A stretch of 64,000 nucleotides of DNA. It comes from Nonomuraea africana (GTDB taxonomy: Bacteria > Actinomycetota > Actinomycetes > Streptosporangiales > Streptosporangiaceae). A program made the position numbers and the translations under genes. Location: NCBI RefSeq assembly GCF_014873535.1, contig NZ_JADBEF010000001.1, positions 124,001 through 188,000 of the forward strand. Reading direction: 5' to 3'. This document shows positions 61,488-64,000 of this stretch, piece by piece. Below the pieces are notes generated by a model, which saw only the letters and a program-made list of their open reading frames with translations, was not told the DNA's origin and did no database searches. Numbering within the stretch: position 1 is the stretch's first letter; every line of letters begins with the position of its first letter.

Positions 61488-61644
61488 AAAGCCTCCAGTC
61501 AGTCAAGTCGGCCAAGATCGTACCAAGACCCTTGGCCGCTCACGGCCCATCACGACATTCGGTCCTGGCCGAGATCACCCCTGCTGGTCAGGGCTGTTGG
61601 CCTTGGCGGATGTCCACGAGGTGCGGTTACCTGCAGGGACTTAG

Positions 61645-61658
61645 GTACATGCATGTAC
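61645..61658. promoter_or_regulatory. Palindromic operator candidate upstream of the DUF2867 gene
   Basis: Perfect palindrome GTACATGCATGTAC followed by ACGTATGT and a -10-like TAGATT (61665-61670). It overlaps the likely promoter spacer, a normal repressor position. Confidence 0.48.
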
Positions 61659-61720
61659 GTATGTTAGATTCCGTCTTAGGTGCCGCCACGATGGCGCTCG
61701 CTCGAGAAGGAGGCAGGGAA

Positions 61721-62233
61721 ATGAAGGCCAACCCAGGAACCGGCTCGGTGAAGAACGAGTCCGTGCTGCCCGTCTTCCAGCAGCACGACGTTCCCGAGGC
61801 GATCCGCGGGCTCAGCGCGATCGCCGACTCCGACTACGTCGACGTCTTCACGCTCGTGACGAGTGATGCCTCGGCCAGGACGCCGGAGCAGTGGGCCCGC
61901 GCGGCGTTCGAAGACGCCGCGGCCCTCCAGGGGCAGTTCGTCTGGCGGGTACTGCTCGGCCTGCGTCTCCAGCGGCGGCCGTCACGCGTGGCGGGATGGA
62001 AGATCGCTGATCGCGGTGGTGACTGGATCAGGCTCGAGGCCCGCTCCTGGATGCTCACCGGCCATCTCGTCATCCTCGTCGAAGACGAACAGGTGTCGCT
62101 GGCCACGGCCGTGCGCTACGACCGGCCGACGGCGGCACGCGTCTGGACACCGCTGTCCGCCATTCACCGGCGGTTGGCGCCGAGCCTGCTGCGCGACGCG
62201 TACAAGGCGGTTCGGCAGGCCGGGCCGCGCTGA
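61721..62233 (+). CDS. DUF2867 family protein
   Basis: 170 aa. DYVDVFTLVTSDASARTPEQ near residue 39, FVWRVLLGLRL and the closing SAIHRRLAPSLLRDAY match DUF2867 proteins, a SRPBCC-like fold of unknown function. A very strong AAGGAGG fixes the start at ATG 61721. The palindrome at 61645-61658 suggests control by a small regulator encoded elsewhere. Confidence 0.8.
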   Translation: MKANPGTGSVKNESVLPVFQQHDVPEAIRGLSAIADSDYVDVFTLVTSDASARTPEQWARAAFEDAAALQGQFVWRVLLGLRLQRRPSRVAGWKIADRGGDWIRLEARSWMLTGHLVILVEDEQVSLATAVRYDRPTAARVWTPLSAIHRRLAPSLLRDAYKAVRQAGPR

Positions 62234-62329
62234 TCGTCCCGAGCGGCAGCGCTCGGCGCTCCGTGGTGAGCCCCCGGCTGACCGTCCGCCGGCCGCCGGG
62301 CGGCCTGGCGCAGCCGGTGCCGGCGACCG

Positions 62330-62941
62330 TCACCTGGTGGTCGTGGTCAGGCCGAGCGCCGGCCGTACGTCGATGACCCGCATGCCTGCGGCAAGCGCGG
62401 CGGCGGCCCCCTCATCGGTGTCCTCGTAGGCCACGCAGCCGACGGGGTCGACCTCCAGCCGCTCGGCGGCGAGCAGGTAGACGTCAGGAGAGGGCTTGCC
62501 GTACCGCACGTCGTCGCGGGTGACGACCGCGTCGAACAGCGGGCGCAGACCGGTGGCCCGCAGACTCTCCTCCACCCCCCGCCGCGAGCCGCCCGACGCC
62601 ACCGCCAGCGGCACCCGCCCGTGGTGTGCCCTGGCGACGGCCACCACGGGCGCGTGCGGCTCCACGGTTCCGACCAGCCGGCTGTAGGCGTCGAGCGCGG
62701 CGGCGCGCACGGCGGCGCGGTCGAACCTCCGCCCTGTCTCCGCCGTCAGCTCGGCCATCAGGGCGTCGGCGGGCAGGCCGGTGCGGGCGCGGTACCACCC
62801 GGGGTCGAGTTCGACGTCCCACTCCGCCAGTGCGGTACGCCAGGCGCTCTCGTTGGCAGCGGTCGTGTCGATGAGGGTGCCGTCGCAGTCGAAGATCAGC
62901 GCAGCGTACGGCGGGGCGGGATGGAGCGGTGAGTCGAGCAT
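62330..62941 (-). CDS. HAD family phosphatase (beta-phosphoglucomutase-like)
   Basis: 203 aa. Motif I DCDGTLID (nucleophile Asp 18, acid/base Asp 20), motif II VASGGS, motif III Lys in YGKPSPDVYLLAAERL, motif IV EDTDEG. A helical cap sits between motifs I and II (subclass IA). Removes phosphate from a small sugar phosphate or similar metabolite; the substrate cannot be read. Converges on the DUF2867 gene. Confidence 0.92.
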   Translation of the reverse strand: MLDSPLHPAPPYAALIFDCDGTLIDTTAANESAWRTALAEWDVELDPGWYRARTGLPADALMAELTAETGRRFDRAAVRAAALDAYSRLVGTVEPHAPVVAVARAHHGRVPLAVASGGSRRGVEESLRATGLRPLFDAVVTRDDVRYGKPSPDVYLLAAERLEVDPVGCVAYEDTDEGAAAALAAGMRVIDVRPALGLTTTTR

Positions 62942-63035
62942 GGGCGTCTTCCGGCAACGGGGGACACAAGGGCCCGCCCCAGCTTACGGCCGAGGATTCC
63001 CGTCCATGTCGCCGTGTATCGGGCAAGATCACCCT

Positions 63036-63452
63036 ATGCGCTTGACTCGCGACCCCCGCACCCTGCTTTTCACCGGGGCCATCGGACTTGCCTCGCTCCT
63101 GACGCTCCTCGAGGCGAGCACTCCCGGCCTCACCTACTGGGCAGTGGCACTGGCGCTGTACTGGCTGGTGCTCGCCATCATCTGGTTCACACGGTTGTTC
63201 GCCCCAGGCGCCGGCAAGCGGGCGTGGGAGCCCTGGATGTTCGTCCCAGCCGTGCTGGTGCTGGGCACCGTGCCGCCGCGATCGCGACGGCACGACAGGC
63301 GCGGCTGCCTGTCAGGACCCAACTCGTGCGCATCTGGCGAATCGCAAGCGTGGCGTTTGCCGGGATCTGTCGTTTTAACGACATGGCAGACAAACGGCAG
63401 GTCTGAGTGCTGGCGGGCAGGGGCCGCCGGCACCCACTCTCGTGATCACTAG
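63036..63452 (+). pseudogene. Membrane protein gene, probably frameshifted
   Basis: From ATG 63036 the product starts normally with three hydrophobic helices (LLFTGAIGLASLLTLLEAS, WAVALALYWLVLAIIWF, WMFVPAVLVLGTV). After LGTV this frame becomes Arg/Ser-rich, while the +2 frame continues plausibly (AAAIATARQARLPVRTQLV). A single-base change near 63270 explains this. The family is not recognised. Confidence 0.42.
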
Positions 63453-63477
63453 TTGTTGAGCCGAGAGGTTTGCCCCC

Positions 63478-64000
63478 ATGCACTGGTCCGCACATGTGGC
63501 GGCGGTAGGAGTGTCCGCCGCCGCCCTGCTGAGCCCCCCGTTGCCCGCGGCCGCGCCGTCCGCCGCTTCCGGTGTCCACCGCGTCACCTTGATCACCGGT
63601 GACGTGGTGACCGTCAGGGAGGTGGAGCGGGGCAGGCGCGCGGTAGAGGTGAAGCCGGGGCCCGGCCGCGACCGGATGGGCTTCCACACCACCGAGGAGG
63701 ATGGCGAGCTGCGGGTCCTGCCGGCCGACATGGTGCCCTACCTGGCGGCCAAGCGGCTGGATCCGAGCCTGTTCTCCGTCACCGACCTGATCGAGCAGGG
63801 CTACGACGACGCGACGACGGACCGGCTGCCGCTGCTGTTCGTCTACGACGCCACGGCCACCGGGACCGCGGCCGCGCTGGAGCTGGAGAGCGTCAACGGG
63901 CGGGCCGTCTCGGCGGACAAGAAGACGATAGGCCGGCTGTGGAAGTCTCTGGACGAGGAGCGGGCGAGCCTGGCCCAGGGTGTGGCGAAGATCTGGCTCG
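63478..64000 (+). CDS. Start of a secreted subtilisin-like (S8) protease (partial)
   Basis: 174 codons run off the window end. A Sec signal (cleavage near PAAAPSAA) is followed by a propeptide of the type found in large actinobacterial S8 proteases: HRVTLITGDVVTV, GFHTTEEDGELRVLPADMVP and SLFSVTDLIEQGYDD, ending at GVAKIWL where the mature enzyme normally begins. The catalytic Asp-His-Ser lies beyond the window. GAGAGG precedes ATG 63478. Confidence 0.75.
   Translation, partial: MHWSAHVAAVGVSAAALLSPPLPAAAPSAASGVHRVTLITGDVVTVREVERGRRAVEVKPGPGRDRMGFHTTEEDGELRVLPADMVPYLAAKRLDPSLFSVTDLIEQGYDDATTDRLPLLFVYDATATGTAAALELESVNGRAVSADKKTIGRLWKSLDEERASLAQGVAKIWL

Overview
The window is very GC-rich, densely packed actinobacterial DNA. 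Family content (LAL-type LuxR regulators, an Hsp20/HspR pair, a WXG100-NlpC/P60 protein, a membrane-anchored multicopper oxidase, many small one-component regulators) suggests a filamentous Actinomycetota such as a Streptosporangiales member. That placement is an inference from gene style, not from a marker gene. I see no rRNA, tRNA, CRISPR array, insertion sequence, transposase, integrase or attachment site.

Layout. 1-10.4 kb: small regulator/enzyme units (TetR-SDR, MFS, a secreted metzincin-like protease with a lipoprotein, a cupin/hydrolase operon facing a MarR regulator, a GNAT, rsgA). 10.7-24.1 kb: a two-gene nonribosomal peptide synthetase (NRPS) operon on the minus strand, A-T-C-A-T followed by C-A-T-C-A-T-TE-MFS. 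The last protein carries its own exporter domain and a Cys-type thioesterase. 24.2-26.6 kb: cstA with a small upstream gene. 26.8-32.6 kb: MFS, carotenoid-cleavage-type oxygenase and SRPBCC operon facing a LAL regulator. 33.1-35.2 kb: membrane-anchored multicopper oxidase. 35.2-44.1 kb: a LacI-controlled carbohydrate locus (ABC importer, a large secreted protein, a cytosolic protein of unknown family) with three perfect copies of one palindromic operator. 44.2-50.7 kb: lipoprotein, serine hydrolase, STAS protein, HspR/Hsp20, SGNH hydrolase, DUF1772. 50.8-52.6 kb: decayed glycosidase and phosphatase remnants. 52.7-64 kb: HxlR with an imine-reductase-like enzyme, hydrolases, a type VII secretion substrate pair, DUF3237, a C45-type acyltransferase, a Ser/Thr kinase, DUF2867, a HAD phosphatase and the start of a subtilisin-like protease.

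Two systems stand out. One is the NRPS whose single terminal polypeptide joins synthesis, release (Cys nucleophile) and probable export. The other is the LacI regulon, where both promoters have the same architecture (TTGACA, 17-18 bp spacer, TAnCCT, operator just downstream) and the enzymes belong to no family I recognise.

A third theme is decay by internal deletion. At least ten gene remnants are scattered through the window. Several keep both their N- and C-terminal ends but have lost the middle (two SAM methyltransferases, a beta-mannosidase, an SPW-repeat protein, a PucR-type regulator). No mobile element is visible nearby to explain them.
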